Source: Candidatus Methanoperedens sp.
Lineage (GTDB): Archaea; Halobacteriota; Methanosarcinia; Methanosarcinales; Methanoperedenaceae
Reading direction: 5' to 3'
NCBI GenBank assembly: GCA_028717345.1
Contig: JAQUNZ010000001.1
Coordinates: forward strand, 17,337-81,336
Length of the DNA stretch: 64,000 nt
Position 1 is the stretch's first letter; every line of letters begins with the position of its first letter. This document shows, piece after piece, positions 25,414-33,000 of this stretch. The notes under the pieces were generated by a model. The model worked only from the letters and a program-made list of their open reading frames with translations, ran no database searches and was not told where the DNA came from. The translations under genes were made by a program, and so were the position numbers.

Positions 25414-26001
25414 ATGGACAACGGGCGCGTCGTTGGGGTGTTATTATTCGGAGGTGCGTTGCTGGCGTTAATTGGAATTCATCTTGCAGAGTTCCTTTAT
25501 CCAGGCTATAGCGTTTCAGGGAATTACATAAGCGACCTTGGCGCTACATGCCGCGCCACATGCATCGTGTATCAGCCTTCTGCTTTTATCTTTAATACCT
25601 CTGTAATCCTTCTTGGCATTTTGATCATATCATCTTCTTTCTTAATATGGAAGGAATTCCACTCATTAATTATTACTGCATTGTTTGGTCTTTCGGGGCT
25701 CGGAGCTGTTGGCGTGGGTTTGTTCCCTGAGACCGCGGGTTTTCTCCATGTGATCGTTTCATTCATAACCTTCTTCTCTGGAGCCCTGGCAGCGATCGCA
25801 GCAAGCAGAATTGTTAAAGCGCCGTTTTCATATTTTTCTGTTCTGATGGGATTAGCAAGCATCTTCGCCCTTGTTTTGTATGGTCTTGAAATATACATGG
25901 GGCTGGGACCGGGTGGGATGGAGAGGATGATAGCATATCCGATCCTGCTATGGGCGATAGGTTTCGGAGGATATATGATGTCCCCTCAGCAAACAATGTG
26001 A
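25414..26001 (+). CDS. DUF998-family membrane protein
   Basis: The 195-residue integral membrane protein has about six helices. The motif YPGYSVSGNYISDLGAT after the first helix is the signature of DUF998. FNTSVILLGILIISSSFLIW and GAVGVGLFPETAGFLHVIVS fit the same family. No biochemical role is established that I know of. The 147 bases before it contain AT-rich sequence with a TATA-like ttattaac about 25-30 bases before the ATG, so it is probably its own transcript. It is divergent from the J-domain gene. Confidence 0.8.
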   Translation: MDNGRVVGVLLFGGALLALIGIHLAEFLYPGYSVSGNYISDLGATCRATCIVYQPSAFIFNTSVILLGILIISSSFLIWKEFHSLIITALFGLSGLGAVGVGLFPETAGFLHVIVSFITFFSGALAAIAASRIVKAPFSYFSVLMGLASIFALVLYGLEIYMGLGPGGMERMIAYPILLWAIGFGGYMMSPQQTM

Positions 26002-26042
26002 AGGATTTCCATTATAGATCGCCATGGAGTCTGATGATAAGG

Positions 26043-26073
26043 AACCGCAGATAAACGCGGATGAACGCAGATT
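26043..26073. repeat. Dispersed 31-base repeat of 10-base units (copy 1)
   Basis: The sequence is three near-identical decamers in a row: cgcagataaa, cgcggatgaa and cgcagattaa. The reverse complement of 31979-32009 matches it at 28 of 31 positions. Each copy lies in a gap next to a gene 3' end. I know of no function. It resembles short dispersed elements found in many prokaryote genomes. Confidence 0.6.
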
Positions 26074-26087
26074 AAATGCATCGTCAA

Positions 26088-27038
26088 CTATCTTGCCCCT
26101 TCCATGATCTTAATGATAGAATCAATATCCACAGCCCCATTCAGACGTTCCCGCACACATTTTATATTCTCCCTGTTCTTAAGGAACCTCTGCGCTTTTA
26201 GTTTCAGATCGTTGAATGTCAGCATGTCATATTTGCGGCAAAGTTGTACATACTCAAAAAAATCATCCAGGCGTTTATCAAAAGTCCTCCGGGGAAGCAG
26301 CTCGCCTGTTTTAAGATAATGCGATATCCTGTGGAATATATACGGGTCACCGACCGCGGCACGACCGATCATGAGCCCGTCGCATTGTGTATATTCAAGC
26401 GCGCAGGATGCCGTCTTTTCATCCCTGATATCCCCGTTCGCGATAACAGGGATGGATATGGAGCTCTTTATGGCTTTTATTGTTTCCATGTTTACCGTTC
26501 CAGAATAACCCTGCTTCTGCGTCCTCCCGTGTACTGTAAGTGCAGCAGCTCCGGCTTTTTCGATAGTCTTTGCAACCTCAATAGTCATTTCAGGGCTATC
26601 CAGTATCCTGATCTTTGCTGTTACAGGCACATCCAGCGAACCTGTGAGCAATTCAATGATTTCCCTGATAATCCCCGTGTTATTAAGCAGCGCACAGCCG
26701 CATCCGCTCCTGACCACATCCTGCGCCGGACAGCCAAAGTTCAGGTCGATGATATCGGGCTTGTATATTCTTTCAAGGGCAACGGCTGATCTTAGCAGTA
26801 TTTCAGGTTCGGAACCCATCAACTGGATACCCACCGGTCTCTCCTGTGAAACGATCCTGCCAAGAGCCAAACTTTTCGGGTTCTCACGCACGACCGCTTC
26901 GCTTGAGATCATCTCTGAATAAACAAGAGACGCGCCGTATTTTTTGCACAGGAGCCTTAAAGGCAGGTTCGTTATGCCCGACATAGGGGCGAGAACGAGG
27001 TTTCCGGGTAGCTTTAGTTTTCCGATTTTCATGTCCAT
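26088..27038 (-). CDS. dus: tRNA-dihydrouridine synthase
   Basis: The 316-residue FMN-dependent TIM-barrel enzyme reduces uridine in tRNA D-loops. The N-terminus after Met reads LPGNLVLAPMSGITNLPLRL (flavin-binding strand with the APMSG-x-T signature). The catalytic cysteine is in LNFGCPAQDVVRSGCGCALL. ALTVHGRTQKQGYSG and PVIANGDIRDEKTA are the phosphate-binding and C-terminal barrel motifs, and DGLMIGRAAVGDPYIF closes the site. The start at 27038 or the second Met at 27032 are both possible. The palindrome upstream contains a TATA-like core about 27 bases away, which favours 27038 as a leaderless start. It lies just downstream of hdrB on the same strand. Confidence 0.93.
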   Translation of the reverse strand: MDMKIGKLKLPGNLVLAPMSGITNLPLRLLCKKYGASLVYSEMISSEAVVRENPKSLALGRIVSQERPVGIQLMGSEPEILLRSAVALERIYKPDIIDLNFGCPAQDVVRSGCGCALLNNTGIIREIIELLTGSLDVPVTAKIRILDSPEMTIEVAKTIEKAGAAALTVHGRTQKQGYSGTVNMETIKAIKSSISIPVIANGDIRDEKTASCALEYTQCDGLMIGRAAVGDPYIFHRISHYLKTGELLPRRTFDKRLDDFFEYVQLCRKYDMLTFNDLKLKAQRFLKNRENIKCVRERLNGAVDIDSIIKIMEGAR

Positions 27039-27056
27039 AAACTATAAATACTTTTG

Positions 27057-27072
27057 TTCGTATATATACGAA
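27057..27072. promoter_or_regulatory. Perfect 16-base palindrome overlapping the dus promoter
   Basis: The sequence ttcgtatatatacgaa is fully self-complementary. Its centre is about 27 bases upstream of the dus start on the minus strand, where a TATA box for a leaderless mRNA is expected. It could be simply a symmetric TATA box or an operator covering one. Confidence 0.4.
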
Positions 27073-27075
27073 TTA

Positions 27076-27128
27076 TAGTGGGCAGGGACAAAATCTTTTC
27101 TAACCACCACCCTCAAACCTGCCCACTA
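27076..27128. repeat. 11-base inverted repeat downstream of hdrB
   Basis: Perfect arms tagtgggcagg (27076-27086) and cctgcccacta (27118-27128) enclose 31 bases. It starts 17 bases beyond the hdrB stop, between hdrB and dus. It could fold at the 3' end of the hdrCB message. No T-run follows at once, so a simple terminator is not clear. Confidence 0.5.
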
Positions 27129-27144
27129 CCTCCTTTTAATAAAA

Positions 27145-28053
27145 TTATATTTCAGTCTTATTGCCATTCTGTATCTGCGCGATCTTCTCTTCAAATTTCA
27201 GGTTCACTATTTCATTCAGGTGCAGCCCCACTTCGTCAGAAGTAAGTCCGAGCGCAAGCCCGAGCAGCTGGGTAAAATGAAGCACAGGAATATCATAATT
27301 CTTTCCAGATTTTTCAAGCTCAACCTGTCCTGCATCATACTGAAGGTGACAGAAAGGGCATGCATCAATAATACAATCAACTCCTGCCTTTTGAATCCTG
27401 TCAAGCTTATATTCCGTCATCCTGAACGAGGTTTCAAGCATCGCTGACCGCACGCCTCCTCCTGCGCCGCAGCAGCTTGTCTTGCCTTCATAGGGAACAC
27501 TTTTTGCGCCTGTGGCTTCAACCAGTTCGTCAAAGAAAACAGGGCATTCCGCACTTCCAAGCTTTCTATCTCTTGTAGGCTTGAGAAGGTGGCATCCATA
27601 ATGCACAGCAGCCCTTATTTCAAGAGGCTTATCTATGGCATCGCCCAGTTTTTTCACGCCAATATCAGTGTGGAGGAATTCTATTATGTGCCTGACTTCG
27701 ATCGTGCCCCTGTACTCTTTACCGATCTTTTGGAGGTGGGCATTGACTTCGTTCCTGAGCCCTGCGTCGTTTTTCAGGATATTGTTGGCATCCATGAGCG
27801 AACTGAAGCACCCGTTGCAGATTGTCAGGATGTCGGTGTCCTTCTCCTCAGCCAGCACGAGGTTCCTTGAAGCGAGGGTGAGCCATGTTATCTTGTCGAA
27901 GGAGCGGTATATCCCGGGCGCAGGGCAGCATGCAGCCTCTTTAAGGTAGCTGCATTTGATCCCGAGCCTTTCAAGAACGAGCATTGTGGCTTTTTCAATG
28001 CCTGGATAGCGGTTAGGGATCAGGCATCCTGTGAAAAGGGATAATTTCTTCAT
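27145..28053 (-). CDS. hdrB: Heterodisulfide reductase subunit B-like protein
   Basis: The 302-residue protein has two CCG domains, each ligating a non-cubane 4Fe-4S cluster in HdrB. The first has LFTGCLIPNRYPG and AACCPAPGIYRS, then LTICNGCFSSL. The second has VHYGCHLLKPT, SCCGAGGGVRSA and IDACPFCHLQYD. HdrB reduces the CoM-S-S-CoB heterodisulfide. HdrB-like proteins also serve in other electron-bifurcating complexes. The start overlaps the hdrC stop by 4 bases. There is no hdrA or hdrDE nearby, so the partner must be encoded elsewhere. True Hdr versus a paralogous complex cannot be decided from the sequence alone. Confidence 0.88.
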   Translation of the reverse strand: MKKLSLFTGCLIPNRYPGIEKATMLVLERLGIKCSYLKEAACCPAPGIYRSFDKITWLTLASRNLVLAEEKDTDILTICNGCFSSLMDANNILKNDAGLRNEVNAHLQKIGKEYRGTIEVRHIIEFLHTDIGVKKLGDAIDKPLEIRAAVHYGCHLLKPTRDRKLGSAECPVFFDELVEATGAKSVPYEGKTSCCGAGGGVRSAMLETSFRMTEYKLDRIQKAGVDCIIDACPFCHLQYDAGQVELEKSGKNYDIPVLHFTQLLGLALGLTSDEVGLHLNEIVNLKFEEKIAQIQNGNKTEI

Positions 28054-28487
28054 CTTTTTACCAGCTCGTCGAATCCGGTTGACCTGAGAAGTACTTTGAC
28101 TTCCTTGCGGGCTTTTTTCCAGGAAGCTTCGTCTGTCCTGAGGTTGAGTTTCTTCCTGATCTCAAGGTGTTTATCATCAAGCGGGATGGACTGTCCGGTT
28201 TTGATAAGAAAATTGCATACCTTCCTGTGAGCTGGAAGTATCTTTCCTTTTTTAACTGCCTCGCTCCTTAGCGTGAGCACTGCGTCAGTGACCTTTATCC
28301 CGCGAGGACAGCGCTCCTGGCAGTTGTAGCAGGTGGTGCACATCCAGAGTTCAGGCTGGTCTGAGATGTCTTTCTTGATAGAGTCCCTCACTATCTTCCT
28401 GATGTTAAGGCTGGTGTATTTTCCAGATGGGCAGCTTGCATGGCATGTGCCGCACTGGAAACAGGTGAGTATATCGGGGTTTTTCAT
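28050..28487 (-). CDS. hdrC: Heterodisulfide reductase subunit C-like iron-sulfur protein
   Basis: The product has 145 residues if it starts at ATG 28487 (MKNPDILTCFQCGTCHASCP). The tracked start at 28658 overlaps the upstream gene, and ATG 28538 is a second option. A TATA-like tttaaata about 27 bases ahead of 28487 supports the short form. Two ferredoxin-type 4Fe-4S motifs are present: CFQCGTCHASCPSG and CTTCYNCQERCPRG. A helical tail ends STGFDELVKR. It passes electrons from HdrA or another module to HdrB. It is coupled to hdrB through an ATGA overlap. Confidence 0.87.
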   Translation of the reverse strand: MKNPDILTCFQCGTCHASCPSGKYTSLNIRKIVRDSIKKDISDQPELWMCTTCYNCQERCPRGIKVTDAVLTLRSEAVKKGKILPAHRKVCNFLIKTGQSIPLDDKHLEIRKKLNLRTDEASWKKARKEVKVLLRSTGFDELVKR

Positions 28488-28596
28488 TGGATTAAATATG
28501 GGGAAACTAATATTTAAGCGTATAACTGAATAACTCATTTTATATATTCCTGAAAAATTTCGGATACAGGTAATACATATAAAAACGAAGAATAAA

Positions 28597-29532
28597 TCAC
28601 CAGACGATTGCACCTTCGTTACGTGCTGTTGTGGTAAATACCAGTGCCTTCTCTCCAAGAAATTCCCCGGCTAGCTTCCTGAGTTCCTCCGCATCTTCCC
28701 CGAATGCATATACAGTAGGTCCGAAAGAACTCATTCCTGCTCCGTATGCCCCTCCTTCCCTGAGTATCTTCATCAATACGTTTGAAACAGGCTGATGCCT
28801 TACCTCTTTTTTCTTAAATCCAAGCTCCTGGATTGCATTTATGCTGCTGCCGAATGTTGATATATCCTCTTCAAAAAGTGCGGGAAGAAGCTGCATCAGG
28901 ATTATGTGTGAGAGTTCTTCAACCTCGCGCAGTGGAACCGGGCATTCTGTCTGGAAAATGTTTTCTTCTTTTTTCATCGAGGCGCCCTTCTGCTGGGGAA
29001 TCGCGATCATAATATCCCATTCAGGGAAATCTTTTCTCAACAGGACAGGAGCAGGTGGAAGCCTGCTTGCTGCGGATGGGAGGAAGGCTTTTTTTTCGCT
29101 GAATTTGTGCCCCCCATCAAGTATGAATCCGCCGTTTTCAAATGCAGCAACACCTATTCCGCTAGTCCCACCCCTGCCAACTTTTAAAGCGATCTCGTTC
29201 ACACTTAAACCCAGGTCGTACAGTCTGTTCACAGCCATACCAGCGGCAAGAGCAGCCTGCGTTCCCGAACCCATACCGATGTGGGATGGGTAATCCTTTT
29301 CAATATTAATTCGTATCCCTTCTCTATCGGGCAGTAGGGCTACCGCGCTGTTTTTCATGCGCTGTGCGTGTTCGCCGTTTCCTGTCACCTCAATTACATC
29401 GGATTTTTTAGCAGTGATGCTGATTACTGGATTATCAAGCGTAAGCCCGATACTGCCGTCCACACGCCCGCGTGAGGCATTCATGTCTATAAGGGTCATG
29501 TGCAGGCGGGAGGGGGTGGTTATTTTTAACAT
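28597..29532 (-). CDS. Beta-ribofuranosylaminobenzene 5'-phosphate synthase
   Basis: I use the start MLKITTPSRLHMTLIDMNAS at 29532 (311 residues). The protein belongs to the GHMP-kinase fold: TPSRLHMTLIDMN at the N-terminus and the glycine loop SHIGMGSGTQAALAAGMAVN near 90. GRGGTSGIGVAAFENGGFIL follows, as does the family's C-terminal GAYGAGMSSFGPTVYAF. The enzyme joins 4-hydroxybenzoate or 4-aminobenzoate to PRPP at the first committed step of (methano)pterin-type cofactor synthesis. It is a marker of methanogenic and methanotrophic archaea. It lies upstream of hdrCB on the same strand with a 109-base gap, so a shared transcript is possible but not certain. Confidence 0.9.
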   Translation of the reverse strand: MLKITTPSRLHMTLIDMNASRGRVDGSIGLTLDNPVISITAKKSDVIEVTGNGEHAQRMKNSAVALLPDREGIRINIEKDYPSHIGMGSGTQAALAAGMAVNRLYDLGLSVNEIALKVGRGGTSGIGVAAFENGGFILDGGHKFSEKKAFLPSAASRLPPAPVLLRKDFPEWDIMIAIPQQKGASMKKEENIFQTECPVPLREVEELSHIILMQLLPALFEEDISTFGSSINAIQELGFKKKEVRHQPVSNVLMKILREGGAYGAGMSSFGPTVYAFGEDAEELRKLAGEFLGEKALVFTTTARNEGAIVW

Positions 29533-29676
29533 GAAAATCATTAGCATTTATTGTGGATTTTTTATTATATAGCCACATTTGTATAAATACTATTTGACAT
29601 GATTTTCCGCTTGTGACAGGAGCCTAACATTACATCTTTCCAAGTGTCCTGTTATTCTGGCTTTTTCTCTTGTGTT

Positions 29677-29905
29677 TTCAGTCACAAACCCCGTACAAAT
29701 GTACGAGGCATGTAGCTATCGTTTTCTTTATTTCTCTCTATTATATTCATACTTATCTTGTTCGCGAATATACTTTTCCACGACTTCCCAGCCATTCCCA
29801 ACCGATCCAGGAAAACGGCAGGTGCCCAGAAGTGCTCACCACACCATTCGCATAAATGGGGAAATTCTTTCCGCAATATCCTGCTTGAACTGCCTTAGAT
29901 TCGTT
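29677..29905 (-). mobile_element. IS200/IS605-type remnant: tnpA tail and right-end hairpin
   Basis: On the minus strand, one frame reads ILRKEFPHLCEWCGEHFWAP, the C-terminal strand of IS200/IS605 TnpA (FPxL-x-x-W-x-x-x-LWAP). After a frameshift another frame gives VGNGWEVVEKYIREQDKYEY and stops at 29728-29730. Just beyond is a small hairpin (cgtac-aaat-gtacg, 29692-29705) and then cggggtttgtgactgaa. That 17-mer occurs again at 52339-52355. Such hairpins mark the ends of this IS family. The rest of the 430-base gap between the two genes (29533-29977) shows nothing else. Confidence 0.6.
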
Positions 29906-29977
29906 TCGCAATGTAACTCAGGGAGTATTTCGGGGAGCTTTGAAAAAACATATATCCCAATAGAATAATCAATAATC

Positions 29978-30580
29978 ATGCTTACTGAAAAAGAGGGGGA
30001 CATAGCAGTTAAACTTGCCCGCAAAGCAATCGAAGAATACCTGGGAAGCGGGAAAAAGATCAAACCAGATAATCTTCCACCCGTATTTCGTGAGAAACGC
30101 GGGGTTTTCGTCACACTGAACAAAACATCAGAAAAAAAAGAGCTTCGCGGCTGCATCGGAAGACCATATCCTGTAATGCGGCTGGGGGAAGCTATAATCA
30201 CATCAGCTATAAATGCAGCCCTGGAAGATCCGCGCTTTGATCCTGTAAGAAAAGAGGAGACAGACAGCATAGTGATCGAAGTTACGGTGCTCACTGTTCC
30301 AGAACTTATCAAAGAAAAACCCCAGAAAATCCCTGAAAAGATAGTGATAGGAAAGGACGGGCTTATCGTTGCAACAGCCAGGTCACAGGGGCTTCTCCTG
30401 CCTCAGGTGGCGGTGGAACATAATTTCGATGCTGTGGAGTTCCTCTGCCAGACATGCATGAAGGCAGGGCTCATGCCTGACGCATGGCTTTCTGGCGCAC
30501 AGGTATATTCATTCGAAGGTCAAATTTTCGAAGAACTCCAGCCAGGCGGGGAGATAAGGGAAAAACTATTAACCTCATGA
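29978..30580 (+). CDS. AMMECR1-domain protein (AmmeMemoRadiSam system protein A)
   Basis: The 200-residue protein is a single AMMECR1 domain of usual length. The hallmark loop [19 protein letters not shown] is intact. [20 protein letters not shown] and [16 protein letters not shown] match the family's C-terminal half. In many prokaryotes it goes with a MEMO protein and a radical-SAM enzyme. Neither is here. The biochemical role is not established as far as I know. A DUF2111-like gene starts 25 bases downstream, so the two are probably co-transcribed. A TATA-like aacatatatccc precedes the ATG by about 30 bases. Confidence 0.93.
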   Translation: MLTEKEGDIAVKLARKAIEEYLGSGKKIKPDNLPPVFREKRGVFVTLNKTSEKKELRGCIGRPYPVMRLGEAIITSAINAALEDPRFDPVRKEETDSIVIEVTVLTVPELIKEKPQKIPEKIVIGKDGLIVATARSQGLLLPQVAVEHNFDAVEFLCQTCMKAGLMPDAWLSGAQVYSFEGQIFEELQPGGEIREKLLTS

Positions 30581-30605
30581 TACATCTTTAAATTGGGTGA
30601 TAAAA

Positions 30606-30995
30606 ATGGCTATTATCAATTTATATGAAAATTCATCCAGCAAGGAGGTACTTCCTGTTGCTATGATGGTGCATGAACTATTCTCACTTCCCGTCACCAT
30701 GCGAAGCAGGAACAAAAAAGGGGTAAGGATTGAGAAAGGAAAGGTCGTTGATATGGATTATACAGGTCCTGTACTTGAAGATGCGCTTTCCAGAAATTGT
30801 GTGATACATACAATACCTGAAAACGGGGCATATAAGGGCGTACCAGTTGTTGTCGCTCCGGTCCGGGACAGCAGCGGGGAAGCAGTAGCAGCTATCGGCG
30901 TTGTGGATGTGGTTTGCACGATCGACCTGGCGGCTGTGTTCGGAAGTTACCCCCAGATAGTGAAGCAGGTGGAGGAGCGGAAAAAGAAATTCTGA
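30606..30995 (+). CDS. DUF2111-like protein of methanogens
   Basis: The start is ATG 30606 (MAIINLYENSSSKEVLPVAM), after GGGTGAT; GTG 30597 is the alternative. The 129-residue protein is soluble and alpha/beta. The middle reads GKVVDMDYTGPVLEDALSRN and VPVVVAPVRDSSGEAVAAIG, ending VVDVVCTIDLAAVFG. I recognise it as the small family annotated DUF2111, found mainly in methanogens. The 'P-V-x-D-x-x-G-x-x-V-A-A-I-G-V-V-D' run looks like a PAS/GAF-type sensor core. No function is known to me. It lies between the AMMECR1 gene and rpl40e. Confidence 0.7.
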   Translation: MAIINLYENSSSKEVLPVAMMVHELFSLPVTMRSRNKKGVRIEKGKVVDMDYTGPVLEDALSRNCVIHTIPENGAYKGVPVVVAPVRDSSGEAVAAIGVVDVVCTIDLAAVFGSYPQIVKQVEERKKKF

Positions 30996-31048
30996 GCAAA
31001 GGGTTAAATCTTATGACATTATAGTAGGCAGTCCACCAGAGGTTAAAT

Positions 31049-31207
31049 ATGGCAAGATTTCCAGAAGCGGAAAAAGTACTTTTACACATGCAGATTTGCA
31101 TGAAATGCAATGCGCGCAATTCAATGCGAGCAACACGATGCAGAAAATGCGGATATACGGGTCTTAGACCAAAATCAAAGGAAATAAAAGGCAAAGGAAC
31201 GTCGTAA
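31049..31207 (+). CDS. rpl40e: 50S ribosomal protein L40e
   Basis: This gene is too short for the ORF track. ATG 31049 gives 52 residues: [20 protein letters not shown] and so on to KEIKGKGTS. The zinc finger is C-x2-C-x10-C-x2-C ([19 protein letters not shown]), exactly the archaeal/eukaryotic L40e pattern. It binds zinc and sits on the large ribosomal subunit. The stop is 6 bases before the GGGP synthase start, a pairing seen in other euryarchaea. A TATA-like box (ggttaaat) is close to the ATG. The upstream gap is 53 bases, so it may be read from its own promoter. Confidence 0.95.
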   Translation: MARFPEAEKVLLHMQICMKCNARNSMRATRCRKCGYTGLRPKSKEIKGKGTS

Positions 31208-31213
31208 GTTAAT

Positions 31214-31960
31214 ATGGGTATAGAGGACCGCCTCAACCAGATAGTAAAAAAAGACGGTGCCGTCCACCTGACCCTTCTTGATCCCGATTCCCAGCAGCCT
31301 GATGTTGCGGGAAATATGGCAAGAGAGGCAGAATCCGGCGGCACTGATGCGATCATGGTAGGCGGTTCTACCGGCGCCACAGGGGTAGTAGTTGAAGAGA
31401 CCGTTAAAGCGATAAAAGCTGCATGTTCTCTTCCTGTAATTCTTTTTCCCGCAAACCCGGGAGGGGTAAGCGAAAGCGCTGATGCTATTTTTTTCATGAG
31501 CCTTCTGAATTCAAGGGACATTAATTACATCACAACAAGCCAGATGATAGGCGCGCCTCTTGTCTATAAGCATGGCATTGAACCCATCTCAATGGCGTAT
31601 ATCGTAATAGAACCAGGCGGAGCTGCAGGCTGGGTTGGAGATGCACGGTTAATACCCAGGAACAGACCTAAATTTGCAGTTGCTTATGCTCTTGCGGCAA
31701 AATATCTGGGCATGCATTACATTTATCTTGAAGCAGGCTCAGGCGCAGATAAACCAGTTCCTGTTGAAATGGTGGCTGCTGTGAAAAAAGCAGTCGGTGA
31801 AGAAACAAAAGTGATCGTAGGGGGCGGCATCCGCGACGGGAAAACAGCAAGAGAGCGGGTAAAAGCAGGAGCTGACATGATAGTGACTGGAACGATCGTG
31901 GAACAGGTCGAAGATGTCAGAGGGAAGATAGAAGAACTTGTCAGTGCAATCAAATCATAA
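31214..31960 (+). CDS. Geranylgeranylglyceryl phosphate synthase
   Basis: The 248-residue TIM-barrel prenyltransferase makes the first ether bond of archaeal membrane lipids by joining sn-glycerol-1-phosphate to geranylgeranyl diphosphate. The motifs are HLTLLDPDSQQPDVAGNM, AIMVGGSTGATGV, VILFPANPGGVSESADAIFF, YIYLEAGSGADKPVPVEMVA and VIVGGGIRDGKTARERVKAG (phosphate-binding loop). MIVTGTIVEQ ends the barrel. Group and chain length suit archaeal GGGPS rather than bacterial PcrB. It follows rpl40e by 6 bases. Confidence 0.95.
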   Translation: MGIEDRLNQIVKKDGAVHLTLLDPDSQQPDVAGNMAREAESGGTDAIMVGGSTGATGVVVEETVKAIKAACSLPVILFPANPGGVSESADAIFFMSLLNSRDINYITTSQMIGAPLVYKHGIEPISMAYIVIEPGGAAGWVGDARLIPRNRPKFAVAYALAAKYLGMHYIYLEAGSGADKPVPVEMVAAVKKAVGEETKVIVGGGIRDGKTARERVKAGADMIVTGTIVEQVEDVRGKIEELVSAIKS

Positions 31961-31978
31961 ACGCAAAGCATAGCAATA

Positions 31979-32009
31979 AATCTGCGTTAATCAGCGTTCA
32001 TCTGCGGTT
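31979..32009. repeat. Dispersed 31-base repeat (copy 2, inverted)
   Basis: Its reverse complement matches the repeat at 26043-26073 at 28 of 31 positions. It has the same 10-base internal period, here read as ctgcgttaat, cagcgttcat and ctgcggtttc. It fills most of the 54-base gap between two convergent genes. Confidence 0.6.
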
Positions 32010-32014
32010 TCTTT

Positions 32015-32902
32015 CTAATTATTCTCAATAATCAAACTGATACTTTCTCCAAAAGATATTGGCTCAAATCCAAATATCTTTTTCAGGTCATTCGCCTCGC
32101 AGACCATATTGTTTCCCAGTGATTCAATAAGCCAGTAAACCACATTCGAGTTCACAGATGACATTTTACCAAGTACCAGAGATGATAGCCAGTGCCATGA
32201 ACCCGGAATATGAATAAAAATTCTGTTATATCCAAGCTCGCGCGCGTATTCCCGCATAAGTTCCTCATAAGTAAATACTTCAGAGCATCCGATGTCATAA
32301 CATTTGTTCAGAGTCTCTTTTTTATCTAGACATTCCACAAGATATCGTATGACATCCCCGATAAAAATAGGCTGGACGCGGGTATTTGCCCAGTTAAAGA
32401 CCGGAATTATTGGAACTCTTCTCACAGCGGTATCAAGTATCTCAAAGGCTGCGCCGCCCCTTCCTATAATCACAGATGCCCTGAATATCGTGTAGTTTAT
32501 GCCGCTTGACCTTATTATTTCCTCAACCTCTTTCCTGCTTGCAAGGTGATGCGAGAGTTTTTCACGCGGATCGCTCATCCCGGTCAGATGGATTATTCTT
32601 TTTACTCCATTTATCTTGCAGGCTTTCACCATGCTGGTTATTGCTCTCCTGTCAAGTATGTCGAATTTCTCCTGTTCCTTTTGTTTCCCCATCATATGTA
32701 TGAAATAATAAACAGTATCAACTCCTTGAGTGGCTTTCACAAGGGATTCAGGATCAAGGACATCCCCGGTCACATAAGAAATATTCGGGTTTTTTGAATC
32801 TACTGTTTTTCTCACAAGGCATCGTATCCTGACGTTTTTTTTTGATAGCTCCTTCAGAACAAGCCCGCCGATAAAACCAGTAGCTCCTGTGAGCAGGATC
32901 AT
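32015..32902 (-). CDS. NAD(P)-binding atypical SDR / NDUFA9-like epimerase-family protein
   Basis: I place the start at ATG 32902 (MILLTGATGFIGGLVLKELS, 295 residues). Earlier residues of the tracked ORF do not fit the fold. The N-terminal Rossmann loop is TGATGFIGG. RIIHLTGMSDPREKLSHHLA and YTIFRASVIIGRGG follow, typical of atypical SDRs related to complex I NDUFA9. The catalytic Tyr-x3-Lys of classical SDRs is not evident, which fits this subgroup. FIGDVIRYLVECLD and YDIGCSEVFTYEELMREYAR are C-terminal family motifs. In archaea such proteins are often found with lipid or quinone genes. It is convergent with GGGP synthase. Its substrate is unknown. Confidence 0.8.
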   Translation of the reverse strand: MILLTGATGFIGGLVLKELSKKNVRIRCLVRKTVDSKNPNISYVTGDVLDPESLVKATQGVDTVYYFIHMMGKQKEQEKFDILDRRAITSMVKACKINGVKRIIHLTGMSDPREKLSHHLASRKEVEEIIRSSGINYTIFRASVIIGRGGAAFEILDTAVRRVPIIPVFNWANTRVQPIFIGDVIRYLVECLDKKETLNKCYDIGCSEVFTYEELMREYARELGYNRIFIHIPGSWHWLSSLVLGKMSSVNSNVVYWLIESLGNNMVCEANDLKKIFGFEPISFGESISLIIENN

Positions 32903-33000
32903 GATATTATCTGATGATGCCGGCTGCCTTAAGACTTCCTGCCTGAAATAAACACCCTGAACCACAAGGAATATAAATTCTTATAACAATCAGACCTCCA

